A stretch of DNA of 64,000 nt from an uncultured Ilyobacter sp. (GCF_963663625.1 NZ_OY760438.1:744001-808000), one strand, 5' to 3'; numbered from the stretch's first letter, positions 27,984 to 36,899 are shown. A program made the numbers and translations. Notes: generated by a model not told the origin, from the sequence alone.

Positions 27984-28386
27984 CTATTCTATATAATAGC
28001 TTTGGTTCTCGGTGATTAGTTTGCTGGGAACTTTTTTTATTTTTGAACAACAAATCTTTTCTAAATTAAGGAGCAAGTGATCAAAGCTTTCCTCTAGCTT
28101 TAAAACTTTCATAGAGCTTTTAATTATTCGTCTAATACTCAATTCCTCAGAATAATCACCGACTGTTTCTTTTATACTTCCATTAAAATCAAACCCCTAA
28201 TTAATGTTGCATAAATATGACTTTCTATTTTTCCCATCTCTATATTTTTTACAATATTCTTTAAGACACACATCACTTCTATTTCATTGATAGCTCTACC
28301 CTTGTTTTTATTTTAAGAAAAGAAAGCTTAGCGATTTGCTTCTGTTTCTCCTCTGAAAATCTTGCATATCTTCTTTTTTCTTCCAT
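27984..28386 (-). pseudogene. Decayed gene of unknown function (two frameshifts)
   Basis: Three segments in different minus-strand frames read on smoothly as one protein of about 130 aa. The first starts at ATG 28386 (MEEKRRYARFSEEKQKQ..), the middle reads AINEIEVMCVLKNIV.., and the last SIKETVGDYSEELSIRR.. to a stop at 27984. Charged, helix-rich composition argues that this was once coding. I do not recognise the family. It may have been a DNA-binding or mobile-element accessory protein, given the adjacent IS and the large palindrome in front of it. Confidence 0.45.
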
Positions 28387-28392
28387 CTTAGT

Positions 28393-28433
28393 CACTCAAA
28401 AATATATTTATTTTTATTATATATTTTTGAGTG
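28393..28433. repeat. Perfect 15-bp inverted repeat
   Basis: CACTCAAAAATATAT and its exact complement flank an 11-nt loop. It sits 6 nt upstream of the decayed gene's start, so it could be its operator, or a terminator-like hairpin. Confidence 0.6.
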
Positions 28434-28482
28434 CTAAACTGTCTACTAAACCATCATAACATCAAAAGTTTAAAGTGAAGTT

Positions 28483-28509
28483 TAAAAAAAGTGGGAGTTT
28501 TCTCCCACT
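28483..28509 (-). terminator. Terminator after dnaN
   Basis: AGTGGGAG and CTCCCACT (28490-28497 and 28502-28509) form an 8-bp stem overlapping the dnaN stop, followed on the minus strand by seven T. Confidence 0.88.
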
Positions 28510-29599
28510 AATCCCTCAAGGCCAAAGGCATGAGCACATAGGTGTAACTACTATTGTCTGTTTCTTCTAAAATAAACATGGAACTCGAATTAGTCGCCTT
28601 TATTATACTGTTCTTTTGAATATTGCCTATAAAGTCGTAGATAAATTTTACATTGAGAGAAGCTCTGAAGTCATCTCCCTCCTTTATCGTATCTAGCTTT
28701 TGAACAGTTTTGGCCGTTCCTGAAGAAACTGTGGAAACCAGTTTATTGCCTTTAAATTCAAAAAGGGCTCCATTTTTGGTTTCTATGTTTCTTTTCGCCA
28801 CAGTTAAAACTTTTTTCATTGATTTTTTAAAATCATCTGTATTAAGTTCTATCTGCTTTGTATATGACATGCTTTTAAAAATTGATCTGTAATCTGGAAA
28901 AGGAAGTTCTATCAGTCTAGTGGACATATATGAATTCCCACATTTTACAGTGAGAACTGCATTTTTGACCCCGAACCTGGCTGTTTCTTCTGAATCTTTT
29001 AAAAGTTTGCAGATGGTACCCACACTTTCAAGGGGTATGGAGATCTCCTGGTTTGATTCACAGTTGGCGGGCAAAGTGTATTTTGTAAGCCTATATGAAT
29101 CTGTTGATATAAAGTTCAGATTTTCTATGTCACAGGACATTCTTATGCAGTTTATTGCAAGATTGTCCACCGTAGGAAATGCTGAAAACTTTACTTTTTC
29201 AAAAGCTGATATTATTTTTTCGCTTTCAAGCTCAAAAAGGTTATCTGACTCATTCTCCTTTATCTCAGGATAGTCTTCCCAGTCCATGATTGAAAATTCA
29301 GCTCTGTGTATAGAAAGTTTGTCTTCGTTTACAATCATTTCAAGGTTTTCCTCATCTAAAAGTTTAATATACTCAAGGATGAGAGGTATTTTAAAAACAG
29401 TGGTACCCTCGGCTTCTACATTTGCAGGAATAGAGGATATATAACTAAATTCAAGATTGGACCCTGTAAACACAGCCATTCCATCTTTTGCTTCCAATTT
29501 TGCCCCGGACAAAACTGGTCTTATGGAATTTTCTCTCACAACTACAGAAAGATTTGAAAGGACTTTAATAAGTTCCTCTCGATTCACTTTGATTTTCAT
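28508..29599 (-). CDS. dnaN: DNA polymerase III beta subunit (sliding clamp)
   Basis: Ring-shaped processivity clamp of replication. The 363-aa protein has the three-fold clamp architecture and normal length. Typical segments are ISTDSYRLTKY in the middle domain and the C-terminal YVLMPLALRD, a variant of the usual M-P-M/I-R ending. I start at ATG 29599, seven nt behind GGAGGG; a TTG one codon earlier is too close to it. dnaA, recF and gyrB are not adjacent; the gene is alone with its own terminator. It may be the only clamp, or an additional one. Confidence 0.9.
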   Translation of the reverse strand: MKIKVNREELIKVLSNLSVVVRENSIRPVLSGAKLEAKDGMAVFTGSNLEFSYISSIPANVEAEGTTVFKIPLILEYIKLLDEENLEMIVNEDKLSIHRAEFSIMDWEDYPEIKENESDNLFELESEKIISAFEKVKFSAFPTVDNLAINCIRMSCDIENLNFISTDSYRLTKYTLPANCESNQEISIPLESVGTICKLLKDSEETARFGVKNAVLTVKCGNSYMSTRLIELPFPDYRSIFKSMSYTKQIELNTDDFKKSMKKVLTVAKRNIETKNGALFEFKGNKLVSTVSSGTAKTVQKLDTIKEGDDFRASLNVKFIYDFIGNIQKNSIIKATNSSSMFILEETDNSSYTYVLMPLALRD

Positions 29600-29745
29600 C
29601 AAATCCCTCCAAAAAACAGTTTTACAAAAAGTATACTATATATTTATAATAGACACAAGAGATTTAAATTTAATAAAAAAATATCAACGATAAATATTTT
29701 TACAATATTTTATGTTCGTAAATTTTAAAAATAAAAAATTTTGGG

Positions 29746-29774
29746 TTGAAGTTATTCTAAAATGGATGTATACT
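29746..29774 (+). promoter_or_regulatory. Promoter for the asparaginase gene
   Basis: TTGAAG (29746-29751), 17 nt, TATACT (29769-29774), about 70 nt before the ribosome site of the asparaginase gene. Confidence 0.6.
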
Positions 29775-29850
29775 CAACTTTAAAAATAAAAATAATCTTT
29801 ATATAAAAATTTGAATAAAAATAATCTTTTTATCTGAAAAGGAGGAATAA

Positions 29851-31260
29851 ATGTTAGACAAAGTTCTTATTATCAATACGGGTGGGACAATAGGTATGGT
29901 ACACAGCGAGAAAGGAAATAACATGAGTCCCCTTAGACCCGCAGAAAACTGGGATGAAATTGCAAAAGAACATCCTGTGCTTGACGGACTTGCCACAGAT
30001 TATTACCAGTTTGACCCCCTTGTAGATTCTTCTGATATGGCCCCTGAAAACTGGGTAAAAATAGCGGAAGTGATCGAAAGTAACTACAATGAGTATAGAG
30101 GCTTTGTCCTCCTCCACGGAACTGACACTATGTCATACACAGCGTCTGCCCTCTCATTTATGCTAAAAAACTTAAATAAACCAGTAATTATAACGGGGTC
30201 ACAGGTTCCTCTGCAAAAATCCAGAAGTGATGCCCTCCAAAACCTAGTTACTGCCATTCATATAGCAGGAAATGAGTTTTACGGCATAAGACTTGTTCCT
30301 GAGGTTTGTATATTTTTCAGAGACACCCTACTAAGAGGCAACAGAAGTAGAAAAAATGATGCCAGAAACTATTTTGGATTTTCTTCACCTAACTACCCAG
30401 CCCTGGGAGAAGCCGGAGCAGAACTTGGAATTAAGAAAAATAAACTTATAAAAAAAAGGGAGGATAATTTTCACATAGAAACTGCTTTAGACAGCAGTGT
30501 TATAATTATTGAGATATTTCCTGGATTAAAACCTTCATACCTAAAAAATATATTTGAAAGTATAGTGGATGTAAAAGGTGTCATACTAAAAACCTATGGA
30601 AATGGAAATGCCCCTACAAATAATGAATTTATAGATGTTATAAACTTCATTACATCTAAGGGGATTGTTGTCATAAACATTACCCAGTGTACCACAGGTA
30701 CCGTAAAAATGGGAATGTATGAAGCCAGTACCAAACTAGCAGATGCCGGAGTAGTCAGTGGACTAGACCTCACTCCAGAGGCAGCACTGGCAAAACTCAT
30801 GTATCTTCTCGGGAAGACTAGTGATTCAGAGGAAGTGAGAAGACTCATGTCTATCGATATATGCGGAGAACAGACGCTCAATCATTATAACTTTAAGTTT
30901 AGTCAAAATAATCCGGCTAAAGTCTGCAATTTTTCTTTTACTATCCCAAAAGAGATAGCTGGAGGAGATTTAATAGAAGCTGCCGTAAGAATAAAAAAGC
31001 TATCACAGCAAAATGAAATAGATAGAGTAAACATAGCTGTCTCTCTAGAAGGCGATGGATTTATTGAGAATATGGACAAATTCCAGTCTAAACAAAATAT
31101 TCTGAAAAATAAAGAAAATATTGATGAAGACATACTTTTAAACTTCAACAAATGCGCCAAGAAAATAGCAGAAGAAAGCAAAGAGATGAGAGTTACATTA
31201 GAAGCAGACAAGGCAATTATATGGGGAGATGTAATATTCTCAATATATGCAGAGTGCTAG
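29851..31260 (+). CDS. ansA: Type I L-asparaginase with C-terminal extension
   Basis: Hydrolyses L-asparagine to aspartate and ammonia; with aspartase further along, this gives fumarate. The first roughly 345 of 469 residues are a normal asparaginase: TGGTIG (10-15) with the nucleophilic Thr, LLHGTDTM with the second catalytic Thr-Asp pair, and TGSQVPLQKSRSDA with the Lys. No signal peptide, so it is cytoplasmic (type I). The extra roughly 120 residues are charged and helical with no domain I recognise. AAAGGAGG precedes the ATG. Confidence 0.9.
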   Translation: MLDKVLIINTGGTIGMVHSEKGNNMSPLRPAENWDEIAKEHPVLDGLATDYYQFDPLVDSSDMAPENWVKIAEVIESNYNEYRGFVLLHGTDTMSYTASALSFMLKNLNKPVIITGSQVPLQKSRSDALQNLVTAIHIAGNEFYGIRLVPEVCIFFRDTLLRGNRSRKNDARNYFGFSSPNYPALGEAGAELGIKKNKLIKKREDNFHIETALDSSVIIIEIFPGLKPSYLKNIFESIVDVKGVILKTYGNGNAPTNNEFIDVINFITSKGIVVINITQCTTGTVKMGMYEASTKLADAGVVSGLDLTPEAALAKLMYLLGKTSDSEEVRRLMSIDICGEQTLNHYNFKFSQNNPAKVCNFSFTIPKEIAGGDLIEAAVRIKKLSQQNEIDRVNIAVSLEGDGFIENMDKFQSKQNILKNKENIDEDILLNFNKCAKKIAEESKEMRVTLEADKAIIWGDVIFSIYAEC

Positions 31261-31371
31261 TCGAAGTAGCTGTCGGATATTTTTTATCTTTTTTATATGC
31301 CAAACTTTCTAGGTTACAAGTTCGGAGGTTTCATAAAAAATACTCGGACCCCCTTATGGACACTCTCTTAA

Positions 31372-31400
31372 TTGACAGGAAGCAAATATTAATGTATAAT
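31372..31400 (+). promoter_or_regulatory. Consensus sigma-70 promoter for the fluoride-riboswitch transcript
   Basis: TTGACA (31372-31377), 17 nt, TATAAT (31395-31400): an exact consensus match about 20 nt before the aptamer. Confidence 0.88.
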
Positions 31401-31421
31401 AACTCTAACAACAATTCTAAT

Positions 31422-31487
31422 AGGGAGATGAAGCTCTCCTGGAGAAATTCCAAATGCTTCATGCTGCGAAGATGATGGCTTCTACAG
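31422..31487 (+). promoter_or_regulatory. Fluoride riboswitch (crcB motif)
   Basis: The crcB-type core is present: AGGGAGATGAAGC start, the CTCTCC partner strand, AAATGCTTC, and the GATGATGGCTTCTAC ending that forms the pseudoknot. The last strand overlaps the first arm of the terminator at 31478-31510. In this class fluoride binding usually prevents termination and turns on export or tolerance genes. Confidence 0.9.
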
Positions 31488-31510
31488 AAAAAACTGTAGG
31501 AGCTTTTTTT
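31478..31510 (+). terminator. Fluoride-riboswitch terminator (expression platform)
   Basis: GCTTCTACAG (31478-31487) pairs with CTGTAGGAGC (31494-31503) with one G-U, then seven T, directly before the ribosome site of the antiporter gene. Confidence 0.88.
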
Positions 31511-31527
31511 GTTAAAAGGAGTTGAAT

Positions 31528-32742
31528 ATGAAACCACTACTATCTCTGAGCCTCCTGCTTATAGGGGGACATTATGCCGGTAAAATTTCAGAAAAAATAA
31601 GACTTCCAAAACTCATGGGTATGATAATATTCGGTTGTATAGTTGGTCCTGCATATCTTAATCAGATAGATAGTCTCACTTTGCATATGAGTAAGGAACT
31701 AAAAAGTATTGCATTGGTTACAGTTCTTATTACCGGAGGTCTTGGAATAAGCACAGAGCAATTGAAAAAAATGGGTCGCCCTGCTCTTCTTCTAAGCTTT
31801 ATTCCAGCAGGTCTTGAGGGATTTGCAGTTGCTTTTGCAGCTATGAAACTTTTCGGTTTTACTTTTATACAAGGTGGAATCTTAGGTTTCATAATTTCTG
31901 CAGTAAGCCCTGCCGTCCTCATCCCATCTATGGTTGATCTAATAAACAGAGGTATAGGTCAGAGAAAGGCGATCCCCCAGATGATGTTAGCTGGAGGGTC
32001 GGCAGATGACAGTATAGCCATAGCCCTTTTCTCTACATTTATGAGTCTTTATCTGGGTTCTTCTAAGGGAATAGCCTCTAACTTATTATGGGTTCCAATT
32101 TCTATCACATTAGGCGTGTTATCAGGTATCGCCGCAGCATTTTTCTTAAAAGTTTTATGTAAAACTACAAAAAATCCAATCTTCCACTGTTTCTTGGTCT
32201 TGACTACAGGTGTAGGAATGAGAGTTCTAGAAGAATTAAACATTCTCAAGATCAATTCACTTATAGGTGTCATGGTTATGGGATTTGTAATCAGCAATTA
32301 TTGTGAAAAAGAACTCGGAAAAAGCCTCAAAGAGACTTTGGGAAAAGTATGGCAGGTGGGACAGATATATCTATTTACACTTGTAGGTACAGCCATCGAT
32401 CCAAATCTCATAGGAAATCTTCTTATTCCTGGAACCTTAGCAATTTTGAGTTCCCTAATAATAAGGTCCGTAGGTACATGGATCTCTCTTCTAGGAACAG
32501 ACCTCACATACAGAGAAAGGCTCTTTTGTGTCATAGCCTACCTCCCTAAGGCAACTGTGCAGTCTGCCAAGGCCGGGGTGCCTCTTCAGATGGGAGTGGC
32601 AGGAGGAGAGTTGATTCAGGCAGTATCTATCCTCAGCGTGCTTATAACAGCCCCTATAGGGGCGATTGGAATAAAGCTTACGGCCCTTCCTCTACTAGAA
32701 CCAGGAACGGAACTAGAAGTTTCTCAAGAATATTCAAGATAA
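31528..32742 (+). CDS. Cation:proton antiporter (CPA family) under fluoride control
   Basis: Polytopic inner-membrane exchanger of 404 aa, similar to Na+/H+ antiporters; the membrane fold is suggested by about 12 hydrophobic segments and polar intramembrane patches such as GGSADDSIAIA. ATG 31528 is chosen, six nt behind AAGGAG (31516-31521); a TTG two codons earlier overlaps that site. The fluoride riboswitch in its leader says the protein helps cells survive fluoride, perhaps by restoring pH or ion balance after HF entry. Such riboswitch-antiporter pairs are known. It is not a CrcB/Fluc or CLC-F channel. Confidence 0.85.
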   Translation: MKPLLSLSLLLIGGHYAGKISEKIRLPKLMGMIIFGCIVGPAYLNQIDSLTLHMSKELKSIALVTVLITGGLGISTEQLKKMGRPALLLSFIPAGLEGFAVAFAAMKLFGFTFIQGGILGFIISAVSPAVLIPSMVDLINRGIGQRKAIPQMMLAGGSADDSIAIALFSTFMSLYLGSSKGIASNLLWVPISITLGVLSGIAAAFFLKVLCKTTKNPIFHCFLVLTTGVGMRVLEELNILKINSLIGVMVMGFVISNYCEKELGKSLKETLGKVWQVGQIYLFTLVGTAIDPNLIGNLLIPGTLAILSSLIIRSVGTWISLLGTDLTYRERLFCVIAYLPKATVQSAKAGVPLQMGVAGGELIQAVSILSVLITAPIGAIGIKLTALPLLEPGTELEVSQEYSR

Positions 32743-32752
32743 ATATTTTTAA

Positions 32753-32791
32753 TATAAAAGGAATCCACTGAATCAGTGGATTCCTTTTATA
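32753..32791. terminator. Bidirectional terminator between antiporter and histidine kinase
   Basis: A 19-bp perfect inverted repeat with A/T ends lies between two convergent genes. Confidence 0.9.
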
Positions 32792-32826
32792 TATCGCATC
32801 TGTATTTTTTTACTTTATGATATAAA

Positions 32827-34224
32827 TCATGACCTTTTTAATGTAAAGAAAAATTCTACACCTTCTCTAAGATTGGTGACACCATAATTAGAACCATGAA
32901 TGTCTAGAATCTTTTTCACAATAGAAAGTCCAAGTCCTGTCCCTCCATATTTTCTGGTTCTAGCCTGATCTAGCTTGAAAAAAGGTTTCCAGATATCATT
33001 TATTTTATCTTCTGGAATTTTATCTCCACTATTTAGAATTTTTATTTTTATAGAGTCTCCATCAGGAACTCCCTCTATTTTGATTTCACCGTTTTCAAGA
33101 ACATAATTCATGGCATTGCTGCATAAATTTTCTAGAACTCTTTCGATGAGTTTTATATCGCCATTTACCTTTAAATCACCCATCAAAAAATTCAATTGGA
33201 GATTTTTTTCCTTAAAATCATGGGAATATTTTTCCAATATTTTTTTTGTAAGTATATCTATCCTAAAGGATTTCATCTCAGCTTTCTTGTATCCAGCCTC
33301 TATCTCCGAAAAATATAGGAGTTCTTTAACTATCTTTTCCATATTTTCAACCTCTTCAACAATTGTGGTACAGTATTCCTCTATCTCTTCATCACTTGCC
33401 ACTCCTTCAAGTAGTCCCTCTGCATAGACTCTCATAATTGCAAGAGGCGTTTTTAACTCATGATTCACACTAGAGATGAAACTTCGTCTCATCACCTCTA
33501 ACTTTTTTTCATTTTCAAGATCAATTTCTAATTGTGCATTGGCATTTTTAAGATTTTCGATAGCAGTTTCAAGTTTTTCTGACATAGTATTGATACTTGT
33601 CCCCAAACTTTCAAGTTCATTACCAGTTTTTATCTCCACTTTTTCATCAAAATTAAGCAGTGCTATATCTTTTGCATTTTTTTCCAAACTAATAATTGGC
33701 TTAGAAACCTTATTGGAAAATATATATGAAACAAGAAGAGAAAGAAAAGCAACTAGGAAAAAACTGTAGTAATAGAATTCCCTGCTTATTTTTACAGAAT
33801 TCTCCACGGAAGATATAGGTGTTGTTATAACAAGAAACATCTGATTTGTTATTTTGGTCATATTGACCAAAAGATTTATTCCCTGCTCTTTCTTGTATAC
33901 CTTCTGAAAATTAGCACCGATCTCAACATTATCCCAGTCGAAGTCATCTAAAATTCCTCTTATATCGTCATCGATTCGGTACTGATACCTATCTTCCATG
34001 TTTAGGAAATAAACTTCTACATTACTCTCTCTTTTTAACCTAGGAATATTTAGGTTGCCGTCTCCCTCTGTAAGAATTATTGATATTTTTTTAAGTTCCT
34101 CCTTTTTTTTATTTAGAGAATAGCTGTCTAAAAGAGTAGCGTTTAAAAGATATATTAGAAATATTGGCAGGATAGATATTATCATCATATAAAAAAATAT
34201 ATCCCTGCTTATTTTACCTTTCAT
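32827..34224 (-). CDS. Membrane sensor histidine kinase
   Basis: Two-component sensor of 465 aa. Two membrane helices (about 9-31 and 150-172) flank an extracytoplasmic sensor region of some 115 residues. A HAMP segment follows (about 170-225), then a short coiled coil, the HisKA box SSVNHELKTPL with phospho-accepting His255, and the HATPase domain with GGTGLGLSIVKK near the end. Its ATG overlaps the TAA of the response regulator by one base, so the pair is translationally coupled. The stimulus is unknown; small envelope proteins encoded just upstream are possible targets. Confidence 0.92.
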   Translation of the reverse strand: MKGKISRDIFFYMMIISILPIFLIYLLNATLLDSYSLNKKKEELKKISIILTEGDGNLNIPRLKRESNVEVYFLNMEDRYQYRIDDDIRGILDDFDWDNVEIGANFQKVYKKEQGINLLVNMTKITNQMFLVITTPISSVENSVKISREFYYYSFFLVAFLSLLVSYIFSNKVSKPIISLEKNAKDIALLNFDEKVEIKTGNELESLGTSINTMSEKLETAIENLKNANAQLEIDLENEKKLEVMRRSFISSVNHELKTPLAIMRVYAEGLLEGVASDEEIEEYCTTIVEEVENMEKIVKELLYFSEIEAGYKKAEMKSFRIDILTKKILEKYSHDFKEKNLQLNFLMGDLKVNGDIKLIERVLENLCSNAMNYVLENGEIKIEGVPDGDSIKIKILNSGDKIPEDKINDIWKPFFKLDQARTRKYGGTGLGLSIVKKILDIHGSNYGVTNLREGVEFFFTLKRS

Positions 34225-34886
34225 TATTCCTCCTCAAATCTGTATCCAACTCCACGAACAGTTTTAATATGCTTTCCACCAAGCTTTTTACGTAGCTGTT
34301 TTACATGTGTATCCACCGTTCTTAAATCTCCAAAATAATCAAACCCCCATATCTGATTTAAAAATCTTTCTCTGGAGATAGCCATATCTTTATTTTTTAC
34401 CATCATTAGAAGCATATCATATTCTTTAGGAGTCAGTTCTAGAATTTCATCACAAAAAATCACTTTATGACTTTTTGAATCAATCTCCAATTTACCTACC
34501 TTCAGGCTGTTGTTTTCCACTATAGAATCTTTTCTTTTTAATAGTGCTTTTACCCTGGCAAGTAATATCTTCAGGCTAAAAGGCTTTGTTATATATTCGT
34601 CTGCCCCCAAATCAAAACCAAATAATTCATCATCTTCAGTACTTCTTGCAGTTAGCATTATGATGGGAATCTTTGACTCTTTTCTCAATTTCCTGCATAT
34701 AGTCCAGCCGTCAATTTTTGGAACCATAACATCTAGTATAGCAAGGTCAAAAATACCCTCATAAAACAAATCTAAAGCTTCCTGACCATCACACGCCTCT
34801 ATAACTTCGTACCCCTCTTTTACGAGAAAATTTTTTACGACTTTCCTCATTTTATCTTCATCTTCTAAAACTAATATTCTTTCCAT
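34224..34886 (-). CDS. OmpR-family response regulator
   Basis: Transcription factor paired with the kinase that overlaps its stop. The receiver domain has acidic residues near 8-11, phospho-acceptor Asp52 (LAILDVMVP) and Lys101 (TKPF). The C-terminal winged helix ends in VRGVGYRFEE, the OmpR/PhoB form. The 220-aa length is typical. AAGGAGG precedes the ATG. Direct target sites could not be read. Confidence 0.93.
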   Translation of the reverse strand: MERILVLEDEDKMRKVVKNFLVKEGYEVIEACDGQEALDLFYEGIFDLAILDVMVPKIDGWTICRKLRKESKIPIIMLTARSTEDDELFGFDLGADEYITKPFSLKILLARVKALLKRKDSIVENNSLKVGKLEIDSKSHKVIFCDEILELTPKEYDMLLMMVKNKDMAISRERFLNQIWGFDYFGDLRTVDTHVKQLRKKLGGKHIKTVRGVGYRFEEE

Positions 34887-34942
34887 AAGTTACCTCCTTT
34901 TGCCTTGAATCAATTATATAATGAAATCAAAAAAAACACAAA

Positions 34943-34962
34943 AAGGGCTTTTCTAAGCCCTT
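34943..34962 (-). terminator. Terminator after the 129-aa lipoprotein gene
   Basis: AAGGGCTT and AAGCCCTT form an 8-bp stem, followed on the minus strand by TTTTTG. It separates the small envelope genes from the two-component pair. Confidence 0.7.
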
Positions 34963-34972
34963 CCAAATTATT

Positions 34973-35362
34973 TTATTTAACCTTGGCATTGATCTCAAGA
35001 CTTCTGTAATCTATCAGTCCTTTTATATATCCTATCTCTTTAGTTATATTTTTTAATACTTCTGGAGACTTGGGATATTTTGACATCTCGTCAGCATTGG
35101 TCTGAAGCTTAGAAAGTTTTTTATAGAGTTCCTCAAGGTATTGGTCTTTCTCTAACCTTGCTTTTTCTATATAGCAAAATTCATGAGGAAATTCGTGTTC
35201 TGCATCATCTACAATTTCTGTACTGTCTTCTTGAATTTCTTCTGCTTCTACAGAGTTATTTTGGATAATATTAGGCTCTTTAATATCTGGATTCAGATTG
35301 CTATCATTTTTACACGCTGATACAGAAATAATAATTAAAAATATTGCAATGGATCTTTTCAT
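34973..35362 (-). CDS. Small lipoprotein of unknown function
   Basis: A 129-aa protein with a lipoprotein signal ending SVSAC (Cys17). An acidic, low-complexity stretch (about 20-58) is followed by a charged helical region that could form a coiled coil. The C-terminal motif ITKEIGYIKGLIDYRSLE resembles the end of the 100-aa neighbour (LTQRAGELKGKLEYIVLS), so the two may be distant paralogues. They lie 19 nt apart and are co-oriented, so they form an operon just ahead of a two-component system. No family recognised. Confidence 0.7.
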   Translation of the reverse strand: MKRSIAIFLIIISVSACKNDSNLNPDIKEPNIIQNNSVEAEEIQEDSTEIVDDAEHEFPHEFCYIEKARLEKDQYLEELYKKLSKLQTNADEMSKYPKSPEVLKNITKEIGYIKGLIDYRSLEINAKVK

Positions 35363-35381
35363 CGTATACCCTCCCGCTGTA

Positions 35382-35684
35382 TTAATTTTTGCTTAAAACT
35401 ATATATTCTAATTTACCCTTCAATTCCCCTGCTCTCTGAGTAAGAAGCTTTATAGAATCCCAGTCTTTTTCAGATTTTTCATTTTCTTTTATCAGATCAG
35501 CTTCTACCACTCTTAACTCTTCTACTATAGCCTTTATACTGGGTTGAGAAGAGTCCTCATACATAGTTATCACCTCTTCTGTGCAGACAGGTATCTCTTT
35601 GCTCAAATTCAGATTCATCCCGGCAAATGCAGCACTTGCTATAAGCATTAAACATGCACTTAAGGGTAAAAGGTTTTTCTTCAT
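35382..35684 (-). CDS. Small secreted helical protein of unknown function
   Basis: A 100-aa protein with a clean signal peptide (cleavage after AAFA, about residue 21). The mature part is mostly charged helix. Its small size, helical content and signal recall the small FadA-like surface proteins of fusobacteria, but I see no defining motif, so this is only a possibility. AGGAGG lies about 10 nt before the ATG. It leads a two-gene operon with the lipoprotein downstream. Confidence 0.65.
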   Translation of the reverse strand: MKKNLLPLSACLMLIASAAFAGMNLNLSKEIPVCTEEVITMYEDSSQPSIKAIVEELRVVEADLIKENEKSEKDWDSIKLLTQRAGELKGKLEYIVLSKN

Positions 35685-35885
35685 AATGTAATATCCTCCT
35701 GTATTTCATTTTATATGTATATAGTATTTGATAAATGTGATGTTACATTGAGGTTTTCTTAAAACTTTTAGGGTCTTTATGCTATTTTTAAATTATTTCT
35801 TTTAAAAAATCACTAAAACTAGTAAAATTATATATATAAAGAAAGTTTCAGTTCTTATTAAAAAGCATATTTTGGGAGGATTATT

Positions 35886-36773
35886 ATGAAAAAGTTTATA
35901 ACATTTTTTTCTTTACTGATTTTTATTGGATGCGGAAGTTTGGATATCATATCTGAAACCAGTGAAAATTTGCCAGATGTGAAACCAGAAGTAGAAATAA
36001 AAACAGACGAAAAAGCAGAAGAAAAATTAGAAAAACTCTCAAAGACTTACGAAATAACTAAAGATGAAATACTGTTTTATTCAGAGGATCAAAAAGTCAT
36101 AAAGAGAATTGATTTCATAAAAAGGTTTGAAGAGGAATACAGCGATAAAGGAGTCATTTTTTCAACTAAACCCCTTCCTGCAAGCTATGAAAAAATCATA
36201 AAAAACAATACACAAATACAGAGAGTTATTAATTCTTTTGGAAAAAATGGTCTGATGAAAAGTTCAAATGTATATCTGTATGGTTATCTAGACAACACAA
36301 TTTTGTATGAATATGACTCACTCATGAGGCTTTCATCAGAAAGATATATAGACCCCCGTGGAGAGCTTTATATAAAAAAAACTTATAAGTACATCAATAA
36401 CTATAGAATGGCTAGAAAAAAAATTTTTGATGCAAAAGGAGCATTTTTAGAGGAAGAAATCTTCTCTTATGCTGGGGGGGCACTTTCTAAAATAACTTCT
36501 CTTTCAGGTGACGGAAAAATTTTAAGTACAAGAAATTTTATTTATGACCAAAATGGTAACTTAAAGGAAGAAATATTTATTACCGAAAAAATAAACACAA
36601 AGTTGGTCTATATCAAAGATAATCTGGGGCGAATTGACAGAGTCTCCGAATATTCCTCCAGAAAATATAGGGGATATTATAAATTTATTTATGATTCTAA
36701 AGGGAGAGTCACAGAAAAAAGATTTTACACTCTAGATAAAAGTGTTGTTTCTAAGGAAGTGTACAAATATTAG
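35886..36773 (+). CDS. Lipoprotein with YD/RHS-like repeats
   Basis: A 295-aa predicted lipoprotein: signal ending FIGC (Cys16), then a charged linker (about 20-60). The C-terminal half (about 135-295) has repeated strand-turn units such as YDQNGNLKEE and YDSKGRVTEK, the pattern of YD/RHS and MORN-like surface repeats, probably a beta-rich fold on the cell surface. GGGAGG precedes the ATG. It is monocistronic and divergent from the small-envelope-protein operon. The DNA contains a seven-G run near 36474 that could slip. Function unknown. Confidence 0.75.
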   Translation: MKKFITFFSLLIFIGCGSLDIISETSENLPDVKPEVEIKTDEKAEEKLEKLSKTYEITKDEILFYSEDQKVIKRIDFIKRFEEEYSDKGVIFSTKPLPASYEKIIKNNTQIQRVINSFGKNGLMKSSNVYLYGYLDNTILYEYDSLMRLSSERYIDPRGELYIKKTYKYINNYRMARKKIFDAKGAFLEEEIFSYAGGALSKITSLSGDGKILSTRNFIYDQNGNLKEEIFITEKINTKLVYIKDNLGRIDRVSEYSSRKYRGYYKFIYDSKGRVTEKRFYTLDKSVVSKEVYKY

Positions 36774-36861
36774 CACCACTTCAGTGCTTTTACAAAACTT
36801 ATACTAAATTAGGGAAACCTTCAACTCTTTTCTAAAATTTCTGTTTTTAAATATCCTCAAT

Positions 36862-36899
36862 AAAATTAAAAGAGCTGCATTTGCAGCTCTTTTAATTTT
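36862..36899. terminator. Bidirectional terminator
   Basis: An 18-bp perfect stem with a 2-nt loop lies between the YD-repeat lipoprotein and the convergent MscS gene, overlapping the stop region of the latter. Confidence 0.9.

Noticed and set aside
28007..28035. Terminator hairpin followed by T run downstream of the IS
   Set aside because: Pairing needs several G-U pairs and the segment lies inside the decayed minus-strand gene, so the hairpin is probably accidental.
31152..31475. 107-codon ORF spanning the end of ansA and the fluoride riboswitch
   Set aside because: It overlaps a real gene, a consensus promoter and the aptamer, with no ribosome site of its own.
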